Shown: positions 8,557-16,977 of the stretch, one piece after another
How positions within the stretch are numbered: the stretch's first letter is position 1
Layout of the letters: the number at the start of each line of letters is the position of its first letter
Source: Paenibacillus pasadenensis
Lineage (GTDB): Bacteria; Bacillota; Bacilli; Paenibacillales; Paenibacillaceae
Direction of reading: 5' to 3'
Assembly (NCBI RefSeq): GCF_023715725.1
Contig: NZ_JAMBOT010000002.1
Coordinates: 434,001-498,000 of the forward strand
Length of the DNA stretch: 64,000 bases
The notes under the pieces: model-generated
Database searches by the model: none
The model's input: only the letters and a program-made list of their open reading frames with translations
What the model was told of the DNA's origin: nothing
Translations under genes and position numbers: made by a program

Positions 8557-8592
8557 GAAAAAAAGGCAGCTCCCTAGAGAGCTGCCTTTTTG
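8557..8592. terminator. Bidirectional intrinsic terminator with the cyclase stop codon in its loop
   Basis: Near-perfect stem (AAAAAGGCAGCTC paired with GAGCTGCCTTTTT) with a 6-nt loop CCTAGA. It has A-tracts and T-tracts on both sides, so it can stop transcription from the HAD gene and from the opposing diguanylate cyclase gene. The cyclase stop codon (8574-8576) lies in the loop, and its last residues are coded by the stem. Confidence 0.85.
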
Positions 8593-9854
8593 GATCTGGA
8601 GCCGCGCGAAGGCGCATTGACGATCGTAACGCGGTTTTTTCCTGTTGTTTTGGAACGGTACATCGCCTCGTCCGCTTCCTTCACGATCTGTTCGACGCTT
8701 ACGCCAGACCTCGAGAAGCTGACCCCTACGCTTACGGTAACAATCGTTTCTTCCTCAATCCGTCTGCGGAGCGTCTCCGCCAGCTCGGAGGCGCTTTCTC
8801 TAGAGCCGGTCACGAGCAACAGCTCTTCTCCGCCGTAACGTCCCGCAGCGCCTAGCCCTTGCGCCAGCTCGCGCATCATTTCGGCAATCTGCTTGAGCAC
8901 TCCGTCCGCGCGGTGATGACCCTGAGTATCGTTAAGCTTTTTGAAGTTGTCGATATCGCAGAAAATGACGGCGATTCCCTTGCCGCGGCGCAGCAGCAGC
9001 TCTGCCTTTTGCTGAAAGTGGCGCCGGTTGTAAAGCCCGGTGAGCCCGTCCGTAATCGAGGAGCGGTAGGTGGTCAGCAAACGCTCGACAACCCATTCGA
9101 ACAGAAGCAGGAACAGCAGCGTAAAATATACGACTGGCAGCATGCGCGAGATTATAAGCAGCGCAGGGACGGCGCCTTGGAAGACGTAGCGGTCTGTCAC
9201 CAGAGCAAGATCGGCGGCAAAATACACGATTAGGCTGGCGGAATATTTGGTCCGCAGCTCGACCCCGCGCGTATCCAGCAGGATGAGGAAGTTGACCAGG
9301 ATGCCGTAAAAATCAAGGGCGACAAACGGTACGGACCGGACCTGCTCCGTGCCGCTGAGCAGCGAAGGATTTAACAGCACCTCGGCTCCTGCGATAAGCA
9401 CCGTCAGCAGAGCCATAATCGTGAACGGCGCGCCGCGTAGCTTGGCTCCGGGAGAGCTATATAATTTCATGAACACAAAGTTTATAATGATAAAGGTAAA
9501 GATGCCAAGCATTCGGGTTGCGAGCTGCAGCAGCGGCGGCGATTCTCCCTGATCCATGCCGGCCAGCAGCATGAACTGGCGGATCATCAGCAGTGGCAGC
9601 ACAAGAATGAGCAGCCGGTAAACGGGATGGCGGCGGTAGCTGCGGTACAGCTTCACCCCCATGAATATCATCAGTGCCAGCACCGTTATGGAGCTGGCGG
9701 AAGCGAGCAGTTGAATTGCCGAAGGTTGGGGCCAGTTCATCATAGGAATACACTCCGTCTTGTCAGCATAGGCCTGGTTTAGGTCATAAGTCAGGCACGG
9801 CGGAATGGAATCCGCCGATTGAAGCGCGGTGATAAGCGGATGGCAGTTGTTCAT
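8574..9854 (-). CDS. Membrane diguanylate cyclase (GGDEF domain)
   Basis: A 426-residue protein with an N-terminal half of about seven hydrophobic segments and a C-terminal GGDEF domain starting near TDGLTGLYNRRHF. The catalytic loop reads RYGGEELLLV, i.e. GGEEL in place of GGDEF/GGEEF, and the metal-binding Asp is in FCDIDNFKKLND. I see no RxxD inhibitory I-site just before it. Probably makes c-di-GMP from GTP in response to a membrane signal, provided the Leu substitution is tolerated. Start ATG has AGAAGG 6 nt upstream. It ends inside the terminator shared with the HAD gene. Confidence 0.88.
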   Translation of the reverse strand: MNNCHPLITALQSADSIPPCLTYDLNQAYADKTECIPMMNWPQPSAIQLLASASSITVLALMIFMGVKLYRSYRRHPVYRLLILVLPLLMIRQFMLLAGMDQGESPPLLQLATRMLGIFTFIIINFVFMKLYSSPGAKLRGAPFTIMALLTVLIAGAEVLLNPSLLSGTEQVRSVPFVALDFYGILVNFLILLDTRGVELRTKYSASLIVYFAADLALVTDRYVFQGAVPALLIISRMLPVVYFTLLFLLLFEWVVERLLTTYRSSITDGLTGLYNRRHFQQKAELLLRRGKGIAVIFCDIDNFKKLNDTQGHHRADGVLKQIAEMMRELAQGLGAAGRYGGEELLLVTGSRESASELAETLRRRIEEETIVTVSVGVSFSRSGVSVEQIVKEADEAMYRSKTTGKNRVTIVNAPSRGSRSKKAAL

Positions 9855-9969
9855 GCTCAGCCTTCTTTTTCACCGGACTAATAGCGGTATCGGCTGTTCG
9901 ACGCCCCTTCGTTAGAGGGAACGCATGTTCCATTATAACTTGGCATCGCTTTTGAAGGAGACAACAGCT

Positions 9970-11112
9970 ATGGAAATTTTGCAGGCATTGTTTTTCCCTC
10001 CGGAACAGCCCGGAGGCGTATCGTCAATGGTTCCGTACATGCAGGACCGGTTTAATAAGGTCGGCTGGCCGAGCGATCTGTTCTCGCTGCCCAAGCGGAT
10101 TCGGGGCAAAGGAACGGAGGAGGTTGTCCTCCATACGTTTGACGCCGGCCCGTACCGGGATAACCCGATTGCCGCCAAGTATTTGCAGACGCTCAGCGAC
10201 TACCTGTGGTGGACTAAAATGCGCATTAAGCGCAACTATGACCTCATTCACGCCCACCATCCCGTGGCGGCGCTAGTGATGAAACAGGTATTTCCGGATA
10301 CGCCATTAATCGTCACTATCCATTCCAGCTACGAGCGGGAGCTTATTTTGAACGGGAAAATCGAGGAAAACGGGCCGGAGCATCAATTTCTGACCTCGAT
10401 CTATCGTGAGCTTGAGCATTCGGCTGACCGGATTTTGACCGTGTCGGATTCGTTCAAGCATTATATTGGACGTTATGTGGAGCGCCCGGAAGCGATAGGC
10501 GTTATCGCCAACGGTTTTGATGAGCGCCGCTTCAAGCCGATCAGCCACGAAAATGAAGTGACGCAGCTTATTACCGTCTGCCGGCTCGTTCCGGCAAAGG
10601 GGCTGGATGTCCTGTTTCGCGCCTGCGCAGAATTGAAACAGAAGGGGCATCCGTTCGTGCTGCACATTATCGGTGACGGACCGATCCGCAAAGAGCTGGA
10701 GGCGCTTGCGGTTGAGCTGAATCTGTATGACGACATTATTTTTTACGGCTATATGCTGCATCCGGAGGAGTTCATGCCGTTTTTCGACGTGTTCGTGCTG
10801 CCTTCGAGGGCGGAGGCGTTCGGCAGCGTATTCGCGGAGGCTGCGCTTTGCTGGCTGGCGCTTGTCGGCACCAATGTCGGAGGCATCGGCGAGCAGATCG
10901 AGGAAGGCGTGAACGGGCTTCTTGTGCCGCCGGATGATCCGGCAGCCCTTGCTATAGCGCTGGAGCGGATGATCACGGATCCGACGTTCCGCTACCAGCT
11001 CGCCCGCGCGGCCTGGGACAAAGCCAAAAAAGCCTACTCGCTCACGAGAGTTATCTCGCAATTGAAGCAGGTTTATCTGGAGACGGCGCCTGAAGCGGCG
11101 GGGAGAGGTTAG
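9970..11112 (+). CDS. GT4 family glycosyltransferase
   Basis: A 380-residue GT-B-fold enzyme. The N-terminal domain contains PPEQPGGVSSMV, a typical donor/acceptor glycine-rich loop; the C-terminal domain has VCRLVPAKGLDVL, HIIGDGP and the EX7E motif (EAFGSVFAE) that binds the sugar-nucleotide donor. Probably transfers a sugar in a retaining reaction to a lipid or polysaccharide acceptor. I start at the ATG at 9970 because AAGGAG lies just before it; an in-frame ATG at 9925 lacks one. The stop codon interleaves with that of the opposing ykvI-type gene. Confidence 0.85.
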   Translation: MEILQALFFPPEQPGGVSSMVPYMQDRFNKVGWPSDLFSLPKRIRGKGTEEVVLHTFDAGPYRDNPIAAKYLQTLSDYLWWTKMRIKRNYDLIHAHHPVAALVMKQVFPDTPLIVTIHSSYERELILNGKIEENGPEHQFLTSIYRELEHSADRILTVSDSFKHYIGRYVERPEAIGVIANGFDERRFKPISHENEVTQLITVCRLVPAKGLDVLFRACAELKQKGHPFVLHIIGDGPIRKELEALAVELNLYDDIIFYGYMLHPEEFMPFFDVFVLPSRAEAFGSVFAEAALCWLALVGTNVGGIGEQIEEGVNGLLVPPDDPAALAIALERMITDPTFRYQLARAAWDKAKKAYSLTRVISQLKQVYLETAPEAAGRG

Positions 11113-11131
11113 CTCCCTCGCCGTTTTCCCG
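11096..11131 (+). terminator. Intrinsic terminator of the GT4 gene enclosing both convergent stop codons
   Basis: Stem CGGCG-GGGAG (11096-11105) pairs with CTCCC-T-CGCCG (11113-11123, one bulged T), with a 7-nt loop and a following TTTTCCCGTTTTTTT. The loop AGGTTAG holds the TAG of the glycosyltransferase and the TAA (read on the minus strand) of the opposing permease. Confidence 0.7.
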
Positions 11132-12158
11132 TTTTTTTGAGCATTATGAGAATGAGCCAGCCGAGACTGAACATCCCAAACAGCGGATATAACGTCTTGA
11201 CGAGCGGCCCGAAGCCGATCTGGCTGAGCAGATAACAAATGACCAGAATGATAATCAACAGTGTGTTCCGATGAATGGAAACCCGCTGCTGAAGCTGAAG
11301 GGCGAGTCCGTAAATATCGGCGATCAGCGTTGTGAAAATTTCGGAAAAAATCAGAAAAATATAAATGAACTGGATGGCCGTTCCGAGCTGGCGGGCGATG
11401 CCGCCCATCGGAATTTCGAACTGGCGGATACCCGGCATATGAGCGGATAGGGCGATATGGCCTGCAAGCAGCATAAATCCGATGCCGATGCCTCCAAACA
11501 GCGAGCCCCAGCGGATGGCTGTCCGATCTTTAAGCTGCGCTCCGAGCGGTACGAGGACGGCTTGAGCCATAGCGAGATTAAAAGCGGTGTACAGCAGCGG
11601 CGCGCTCCATATTCGCAGCATGGAATCTTCGGCCGGCATTGTAATCCAGCGGTCTGCGCCAGGCGAATTGAACGTATCGTACAGCACGATGGCCGTGAAC
11701 AGCAGCATAAACGGCACGACGATGCTGTTCACCATGAGAATGGCGGTCATGCCCCGCCGCAGCATCAGGTAACAGGCGACTAGGGTAACGGTAAGTCCGA
11801 TCTGATAGGAGATATTCCAGTTTTCATAAAAAATCGTGCCTGCTCCGGCCAGCATAACGGCGTTTACGCCAAGCAGCACGACGAGCATGAAATAACTGAC
11901 CAGCTGGCCAATTTTGGGGCCGAACAGCGCTTTATTGAGATCCTCATAGGATTTGGCGCCAATTTCACCGGCGAGCAGCATCATTTTGGCCCCAAGCCAG
12001 ATGAAAAAAATCGTCGCCAGCGCAATCGTCAGCACAGCCCATTGGCCGTAACGGGTAAAAAATTGCAGGATCTCCTGTCCTGTGGCGAATCCGGCACCGA
12101 CTACGGTGCCCATATAGGTAAATCCAATCTGCAGCACTCGTCCAACACGTCCCGGCAT
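11109..12158 (-). CDS. YkvI family membrane protein
   Basis: A 349-residue protein with about ten hydrophobic segments. It begins LQIGFTYMGTVVGAGFATGQ, a glycine-rich first helix typical of YkvI and of related amino-acid/nucleobase transporters of the APC type (LeuT-like fold). Substrate unknown. I choose the ATG at 12158, which has GGAGG 9 nt upstream; the frame is open further upstream without a site. Diverges from the xpt gene. Confidence 0.8.
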   Translation of the reverse strand: MPGRVGRVLQIGFTYMGTVVGAGFATGQEILQFFTRYGQWAVLTIALATIFFIWLGAKMMLLAGEIGAKSYEDLNKALFGPKIGQLVSYFMLVVLLGVNAVMLAGAGTIFYENWNISYQIGLTVTLVACYLMLRRGMTAILMVNSIVVPFMLLFTAIVLYDTFNSPGADRWITMPAEDSMLRIWSAPLLYTAFNLAMAQAVLVPLGAQLKDRTAIRWGSLFGGIGIGFMLLAGHIALSAHMPGIRQFEIPMGGIARQLGTAIQFIYIFLIFSEIFTTLIADIYGLALQLQQRVSIHRNTLLIIILVICYLLSQIGFGPLVKTLYPLFGMFSLGWLILIMLKKTGKRRGS

Positions 12159-12245
12159 AACTCCGCCTCCGATACTCGTCCGTCTTATCCTTACATCGTA
12201 TGTTCGAGCGGGGACAGGCATGCCTCGAGGCAGGGGCGAATCCGC

Positions 12246-12274
12246 TTGCAGGAAACGTCAAGCTATGATAATTT
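12246..12274 (+). promoter_or_regulatory. Sigma-A promoter of xpt
   Basis: TTGCAG (12246-12251), 17-nt spacer, TAATTT (12269-12274). The start of transcription would fall about 30 nt before the xpt ATG, leaving no room for a purine riboswitch. Confidence 0.5.
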
Positions 12275-12313
12275 AACTGAAAAGAAATTCGGATGGAAGG
12301 GATAAGGGTTCTG

Positions 12314-12886
12314 ATGGAACAATTAAAACAAAGAATTTTGCAGGAAGCCTCCATTCTGTCGAACGATGTCGTAAAATTGGATGCCATTCTTAATCATCAG
12401 GTTGATCCGGCGCTGACGATGGAGATGGGGCGGGAATTCGCACGGTTGTTTAAGGAGGAGCGGGTGACCAAGGTCATTACGGTTGAATCCTCGGGAATCC
12501 CGGTCAGCTTTGCAACGGCGTTGGAGCTGAATGTCCCGATGCTGTTTGCCCGCCGCAAAAAAACGCTTATCGCCGACAACGATCATTATTCCGAGCGCGT
12601 GCCGTCCTTTACAAAAGGCATCGTTACCGACCTGATGGTATCAAAAAAGCTTCTTTCTCCGGATGACCGGCTGCTGTTCATCGACGATATTATCGCGAAC
12701 GGCGATGCCGCTCGCGGCCTCGTCCGCATTATCGAGCGCTCCGGCGCGCATTTGATCGGTCTGGGAGTTGTTGTGGAAAAGTCCTTCCAGGCAGGGGCGA
12801 AAACTCTCCGGGAGAACGGCATCCGGGTGGAGTCGCTGGTAAAAATCCGTTCCCTGGACAACGGTCAAATTACATTTGAAGAGTAA
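12314..12886 (+). CDS. xpt: Xanthine phosphoribosyltransferase
   Basis: A 190-residue type I phosphoribosyltransferase, near the usual 194 for Xpt. The PRPP-binding motif LLFIDDIIANGDAA has its acidic pair at residues 124-125, and the hood begins with LSNDVVKLDAILNHQVDP, as in Bacillus Xpt. It converts xanthine and PRPP to XMP in purine salvage. The start is the ATG preceded by GGAAGGGATAAGGG. Unlike in B. subtilis it is not paired with pbuX and has no purine riboswitch here. Confidence 0.92.
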   Translation: MEQLKQRILQEASILSNDVVKLDAILNHQVDPALTMEMGREFARLFKEERVTKVITVESSGIPVSFATALELNVPMLFARRKKTLIADNDHYSERVPSFTKGIVTDLMVSKKLLSPDDRLLFIDDIIANGDAARGLVRIIERSGAHLIGLGVVVEKSFQAGAKTLRENGIRVESLVKIRSLDNGQITFEE

Positions 12887-12897
12887 AAATTCTACCC

Positions 12898-12926
12898 TTC
12901 CCCATAGCTTCCATTTCACCTATAAT
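12898..12926 (+). promoter_or_regulatory. Sigma-A-like promoter of the 109-aa gene
   Basis: A perfect TATAAT (12921-12926) preceded, 17 nt upstream, by a weak -35 TTCCCA (12898-12903). It lies about 40 nt before the next start codon. Confidence 0.5.
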
Positions 12927-12965
12927 GGGGGAGTAAAGAGACCTACTAAGGGGAGGCACAAGGCG

Positions 12966-13295
12966 ATGGAAAACGTAACTGCCGATTTCTTCGAAGCCAA
13001 GCTGTCCGCTGCCAAAATTCATTTCGAGCGCGCGCTCGATTGCAAGCATACCGAATTCGACGATCTCTACCCGTACATGATTGAGCATCCGCAGTTTTTC
13101 TGGTACAAGCGATATGTCGCCTGGTCGGAGCTGCTGACAATCGTCAAGTTGAGCGAAGAGCTTGGTATGGAATGGAAAGGCCAGTTCACGGAACGCCAGG
13201 CCGACTACATCTCTAAACGGGTTATGAGCTCCAGAGTTCTGGACGAATGGTTCGAAACGAACGATACAAAGGAACATGTAGGAAACGCCGAATAA
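12966..13295 (+). CDS. Unknown 109-residue protein
   Basis: I do not recognise this family. The protein is acidic and probably all-helical, with aromatic-rich segments (EHPQFFWYKRYVAWSELL) and conserved-looking polar ends; no signal peptide or membrane segment. The start at 12966 has AAGGGGAGG upstream and the gene has its own TATAAT promoter and a strong terminator, so it is a monocistronic unit and very likely real. Codon use resembles its neighbours. Confidence 0.75.
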   Translation: MENVTADFFEAKLSAAKIHFERALDCKHTEFDDLYPYMIEHPQFFWYKRYVAWSELLTIVKLSEELGMEWKGQFTERQADYISKRVMSSRVLDEWFETNDTKEHVGNAE

Positions 13296-13300
13296 CATGA

Positions 13301-13346
13301 GGGACCTCCAGAACTGCCCTGCAGGGGCCTGGGGGTCCTTTTCTTC
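13301..13346 (+). terminator. Intrinsic terminator
   Basis: GGACCTCCAG pairs with CTGGGGGTCC around an inner CCCTGCAGGG element, followed by TTTTCTTCC. Confidence 0.8.
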
Positions 13347-13398
13347 CTGAACGAGTGGAGCATGGAAGATTAAGCTTGTACAAAAGGGGGTAAATACA

Positions 13399-13620
13399 AT
13401 GAATCGAACCGTCGATGAAAACCTGCTGGACGAGTATCGCCAGTCGGGTGAAAAGGTCAGGGTTGTCCGGGATGAGATGGAGCAGAACGATGTTGTTGGC
13501 ATCGTTGTAGCCTGGGATGACGATTCCGTCATGATCCGCAGGCCCAACAAACGAGTTGTTAAGCTTAGCCGCAGTTATTCCTACCAGTCTGCGTCATCTC
13601 CCCGCATCGTTGAACCCTGA
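13399..13620 (+). CDS. Unknown 73-residue protein
   Basis: A small, charged, beta-rich protein. The middle (VVGIVVAWDDDSVMIRRPNK) resembles a small SH3-like barrel, but I cannot assign a family. AAAGGGGG precedes the ATG at a good distance, and the next gene starts 21 nt after the stop, so both are probably one transcript. Confidence 0.65.
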   Translation: MNRTVDENLLDEYRQSGEKVRVVRDEMEQNDVVGIVVAWDDDSVMIRRPNKRVVKLSRSYSYQSASSPRIVEP

Positions 13621-13640
13621 ACATAACAGGAGGGATTTCA

Positions 13641-14111
13641 ATGATTTGTCCGGAAGATTTTACGATGATGAACGAGTCCGAGCATAATGGAGTCACGATG
13701 AATAAATGCCCCGTATGCGGCACGGTGATTTTGGAAGATAAAAAAGGAAGGCTGCCTACAGGAGGAGATGAGCTGTATCCGGCAGCGGCTGACGGCCAGG
13801 AGCTCAAGCTGATGGACAAGCCTTACGGCATGCCTCCTGGTGCTGCTGACAGGGAGCTGCAGGCAGCTGCAAGCGCCGATTCACCTCCCGCTACAGAGCA
13901 AGCGTACGGCTCGCCGCCAGTGCCTCAGCCGCCAGCAGACAATCCGTACGGATACGTTCCAGAAGGGTTTGGCAGCGCATCGGGAGCGGCTGCAGACAGC
14001 TCTTCCGAGCCTGCGTATGGTGAAGCTCCTGCATTCGGAGCCAAAGCTCCAGGGGAGCAGCGGGACGGAAGCGGACCTGTTCTGCGGGCCCATCGTTACT
14101 ATGTTGTCTGA
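13641..14111 (+). CDS. Small protein with degenerate TFIIB-type zinc motif and Pro/Ala/Gly-rich tail
   Basis: A 156-residue protein. The first 35 residues resemble the zf-TFIIB pattern (ICPEDF then NKCPVCGTVIL, cysteines 3, 23 and 26), but the first pair lacks its second cysteine, so full zinc coordination is doubtful. The rest is low-complexity, rich in Pro, Ala, Gly, Ser and Tyr, with repeated PYG/AYG steps (PYGMPP, AYGSPP, PYGYVP, AYGEAP). Start supported by AGGAGGG. Function unknown; probably an intrinsically disordered tail. Confidence 0.65.
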   Translation: MICPEDFTMMNESEHNGVTMNKCPVCGTVILEDKKGRLPTGGDELYPAAADGQELKLMDKPYGMPPGAADRELQAAASADSPPATEQAYGSPPVPQPPADNPYGYVPEGFGSASGAAADSSSEPAYGEAPAFGAKAPGEQRDGSGPVLRAHRYYVV

Positions 14112-14135
14112 ATTGCGGAACATTTGCCGTAACAA

Positions 14136-14166
14136 TTGACTTGTCCTCATACGCCATGATAAGATT
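14136..14166 (+). promoter_or_regulatory. Sigma-A-like promoter of the first tRNA-Leu
   Basis: TTGACT (14136-14141) and TAAGAT (14161-14166) with a 19-nt spacer, slightly long. Transcription would start about 30 nt before the tRNA. Confidence 0.45.
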
Positions 14167-14201
14167 ACTTTCGTTGCACGGAGTAATCCCGCAGCAAAAT
14201 G

Positions 14202-14288
14202 CGGTCATGGCGGAATTGGCAGACGCGCTGGCTTCAGGTGCCAGTGGTAGCAATACCGTGGAGGTTCGAGTCCTCTTGACCGCACCAT
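14202..14288 (+). tRNA. tRNA-Leu (anticodon CAG), CCA encoded
   Basis: An 87-nt class II tRNA. The acceptor stem GCGGTCA pairs with TGACCGC, then discriminator A and an encoded CCA. The anticodon stem CTGGC/GCCAG encloses the loop TTCAGGT, giving CAG, and there is a long variable arm as expected for leucine. Own promoter and own terminator; second copy at 25233. Confidence 0.95.
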
Positions 14289-14302
14289 CCTTAATTATGA
14301 AA

Positions 14303-14334
14303 CTCTTCGAATTTATTCGAAGGGTTTTTTTGTG
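14303..14334 (+). terminator. Terminator of the first tRNA-Leu
   Basis: CTTCGAA / TTCGAAG hairpin with a TTTA loop, followed by GGTTTTTTTG. Confidence 0.8.
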
Positions 14335-14449
14335 TACAATTTTCGAGCGGCGAAATTTCAAAAATATGATGTCCGAAAATGACCAGGTTAAATTTTCAGA
14401 AGTGGTATACTAACGAAAATGTTAAGTTGATTCAGAAAGGAGATGCGCG

Positions 14450-15934
14450 ATGACGAAGGTCAAGCCGACCGCTCCCCTTGATCATAAAATCTACTATCCG
14501 GCGTTTAAATCCCATGACGCCCGATTTGACGGGCGAGTTTATGTCGCTGTTTCTTCAACGGGCATTTATTGCCGGCCGGTGTGCCGCGTGAAAATGCCGA
14601 AGGAAGAAAACTGCGCTTTTTATAACAGCGCCGCTGCGGCAGAAGCGGCAGGTTTCCGCCCTTGCCTTAGATGCAGGCCGGAGCTTGCGCCTGGCTTTGC
14701 GCCGATCGATGCGCCATCCCGTCTTTCCCGGAAAGCTGCGCTTTTAATGGAAGACGATTGTTTATACGACAGCAGCATGGAGCAGCTGGCGAAGGAGCTG
14801 CATGTCACCGACAGGCATTTGCGCCGCTCCTTTATGGCGGAGTACGGCGTTTCGCCTGTGCAATATTTGCAAACGTACAGGCTGTTATTGGCAAAAAATT
14901 TAATGACCGACACAACTTTGCCGGTTACCGACGTAGCGTTTACAGCCGGTTTTGGAAGTGTCCGCCGGTTTAACGCCGTGTTCAAAAAACATTACCGGAT
15001 GTCGCCGTCAGCGCTTCGCAAACAAGCGCAGCCCGCTCCTTTAGCCGGCCATGACAGCATTACGCTGTATCTGGGATATCGACCTCCTTACCTTTGGAGC
15101 GGCATTCTTGCCTTTCTTGGAGGGCGGTCAATCCCTGGCGTAGAGCTGGTGACGGACGATGCGTATCACAGAACAGTTGTCCTGCGGCATAATCAGACGA
15201 TATACCGGGGCTGGATTTCAGTGCAGCATGCCGAAAAAAAGAATATGCTTGCGTTGACCATTTCCGGAACCTTGCTGCCGGTACTGCCTAAGGTGCTCAT
15301 GCGGATCAAACATTTATTTGATCTGCACAGCGACCCTGCGGAAATTTACGATAAACTCGCGGTGATGAATCGGATTAAAGAGGGCATGTGCGTACCAGGT
15401 ACAAGGCTCCCGGGGAGCTTCGATTCCTTCGAAATGGCCGTGCGCGCTGTGCTGGGACAGCAGATAACCGTAAAGGCGGCGCGAACGTTGGCAACGAGAA
15501 TTGTTTCCGCGTATGGCAGCGCAATATCTACTCCGGTTGCAGAATTGACGCATACGTTTCCGACTCCGGAAGAGATTTGCAGCCTGGAAGGTCCTATCGA
15601 AAACCATCTCGGAGTGCTTGGCGTGACGGGCGCAAGAGCAAAATCGATTCATGCATTGGCATCTGCGCTGCTGAATGGCGATTTGGAGCTGTCGAGAAAC
15701 AGCGATCCTGATCTTCAACTAAAAAACCTGCTCGAACTGCCTGGATTTGGACCTTGGACCGTGCAGTACATCGCGATGAGGGCGCTGGGCTGGCCGGATG
15801 CCTTCCCGCATACCGATTATGGTGTTAAAAAAGCGTTGAGCGGGTATTCACCCAAGGAAATTCTAGAGTTAGCAGAGCAATGGAGACCTTGGCGTTCCTA
15901 TGCAACGATCAACTTGTGGAATTCGTTAAACTAG
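14450..15934 (+). CDS. Ada-type activator fused to AlkA 3-methyladenine DNA glycosylase
   Basis: A 494-residue, three-part protein. Residues about 10-85: Ada N-terminal methyl-acceptor domain with zinc/methyl cysteines C41, C45, C72 and C75. Residues about 90-190: AraC-type DNA-binding domain (MEQLAKELHVTDRHLRRSF, then FTAGFGSVRRFNAVFKKHYR). Residues about 200-494: AlkA domain with helix-hairpin-helix LLELPGFGPWTVQYI and catalytic Asp 456 (HTDYG). It would take methyl groups from methylphosphotriesters, become an activator, and excise alkylated purines. It lacks the O6-methylguanine methyltransferase domain of E. coli Ada; that activity is the next gene, 22 nt downstream. Confidence 0.93.
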   Translation: MTKVKPTAPLDHKIYYPAFKSHDARFDGRVYVAVSSTGIYCRPVCRVKMPKEENCAFYNSAAAAEAAGFRPCLRCRPELAPGFAPIDAPSRLSRKAALLMEDDCLYDSSMEQLAKELHVTDRHLRRSFMAEYGVSPVQYLQTYRLLLAKNLMTDTTLPVTDVAFTAGFGSVRRFNAVFKKHYRMSPSALRKQAQPAPLAGHDSITLYLGYRPPYLWSGILAFLGGRSIPGVELVTDDAYHRTVVLRHNQTIYRGWISVQHAEKKNMLALTISGTLLPVLPKVLMRIKHLFDLHSDPAEIYDKLAVMNRIKEGMCVPGTRLPGSFDSFEMAVRAVLGQQITVKAARTLATRIVSAYGSAISTPVAELTHTFPTPEEICSLEGPIENHLGVLGVTGARAKSIHALASALLNGDLELSRNSDPDLQLKNLLELPGFGPWTVQYIAMRALGWPDAFPHTDYGVKKALSGYSPKEILELAEQWRPWRSYATINLWNSLN

Positions 15935-15956
15935 CTGAAAAGGTGTGTTTGTAGCG

Positions 15957-16499
15957 ATGCAAAACAACCAGTACACAAAAGAAATTCATTCTCCTATCGG
16001 GTCCATGACAATCTCCAGCGACGGAACAAATATTACCGGGCTTTGGATGCAGGGCCAAAAATACTATGGGGCAACATTGGGCAATCATGAGCCAGCACCG
16101 TCGCTTCCTGTTTTTAAGCTTGCCGAGGAATGGCTGGAGCGTTATTTTAATGGTGATCAGCCTAAGTTAACGCTGCCATTGGCGCCGCAGGGAAATGTGT
16201 TCCGCAATACGGTATGGGACATTCTTTGCGAAATTCCCTATGGCGAAGTTATCACTTACGGTGAAATTGCCAAAATGATGGCGAAAAGATTGGACAAAGC
16301 CACTATGTCAGCACAGGCGGTAGGCGGAGCTGTTGGACATAATCCGATTTCAATCATCGTTCCATGCCACAGGGTTGTAGGCGCAAAAGGCAGTTTGACC
16401 GGTTATGCCGGCGGAATAGACCGAAAAATCAAGCTGCTGCAGCTGGAGAAAGTAAACATGGATAAGCTTTATATTCCGGCTAAAGGCACGGCATTGTAG
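15957..16499 (+). CDS. ogt: Methylated-DNA--protein-cysteine methyltransferase
   Basis: A 180-residue O6-alkylguanine-DNA alkyltransferase. The active-site motif IIVPCHRVVG places the acceptor cysteine at residue 137, preceded by a recognisable helix-turn-helix (YGEVITYGEIAKMM) that intrudes into the DNA minor groove. It repairs O6-methylguanine by suicidal transfer. The ATG at 15957 lies 22 nt after the Ada-AlkA gene; a GTG at 15945 sits too close to the AAAAGG site. The pair corresponds in function to adaA/alkA plus adaB of B. subtilis. Confidence 0.92.
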   Translation: MQNNQYTKEIHSPIGSMTISSDGTNITGLWMQGQKYYGATLGNHEPAPSLPVFKLAEEWLERYFNGDQPKLTLPLAPQGNVFRNTVWDILCEIPYGEVITYGEIAKMMAKRLDKATMSAQAVGGAVGHNPISIIVPCHRVVGAKGSLTGYAGGIDRKIKLLQLEKVNMDKLYIPAKGTAL

Positions 16500-16977
16500 A
16501 GGGAATGAGTCGGCGCAAGGCTTGTTTAAACCGGTAAATGACCCCAGTTTGACAAGCCTGTCGCGCAAATGATAGGATGTTCTTTGTCTCGCTCAGCCCA
16601 TGGCTGAATCGAAGACGAGTTATATATTCAGGTTCTAGTGTCAGCAATGAGATAAAGGTGTAATTCCTTTTTTACCGTATTGCATGAACAATGACAGGTT
16701 CCTGATCTGCTTTTTTCCGGCAGAACGGGGATTTTTTTGTTCCATGAAATTTTAAAAGCGATTCTGAAATCGCTTTCGCGGAATAAAGACATGGTGGTGA
16801 GAATGTACACGCTGCCTTTTATACAAATAAAAGCAGAACCTGACATAGAAACGGCGTCTTCGGGTAAATAGAGTCAGCGGGGAGACAGGCGAATATAGTT
16901 GGACATATTGCCGCATACTTCGTGATATGGAAATTTGATTGTGTAAGTTGGTAAGCCGGAATAAGGAGGTACTTCAA
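16500..16977. other. 478-nt non-coding leader region before nupC
   Basis: No convincing gene. It holds a perfect 9-bp hairpin (AAAGCGATT-CTGA-AATCGCTTT, 16755-16776) and a second hairpin (CTGC-c-TTTTAT paired with ATAAAAGCAG, about 16812-16836), neither followed by a T-tract. A terminator-like stretch ending in ATTTTTTTG lies near 16700-16740. It does not match the purine riboswitch consensus. A promoter lies near its 3' end. Confidence 0.5.
16899..16928 (+). promoter_or_regulatory. Sigma-A-like promoter of nupC
   Basis: TTGGAC (16899-16904), 18-nt spacer, TGATAT (16923-16928), about 50 nt before the start codon. Confidence 0.45.

Noticed and set aside
10306..11238. Long open frame antisense to the GT4 gene
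   Set aside because: Arg/Gln-rich shadow frame; the GT4 gene on the plus strand has all family motifs.
12160..12313. Purine riboswitch upstream of xpt
   Set aside because: The likely promoter leaves only about 30 nt of leader, and none of the conserved purine-aptamer loops can be read here.
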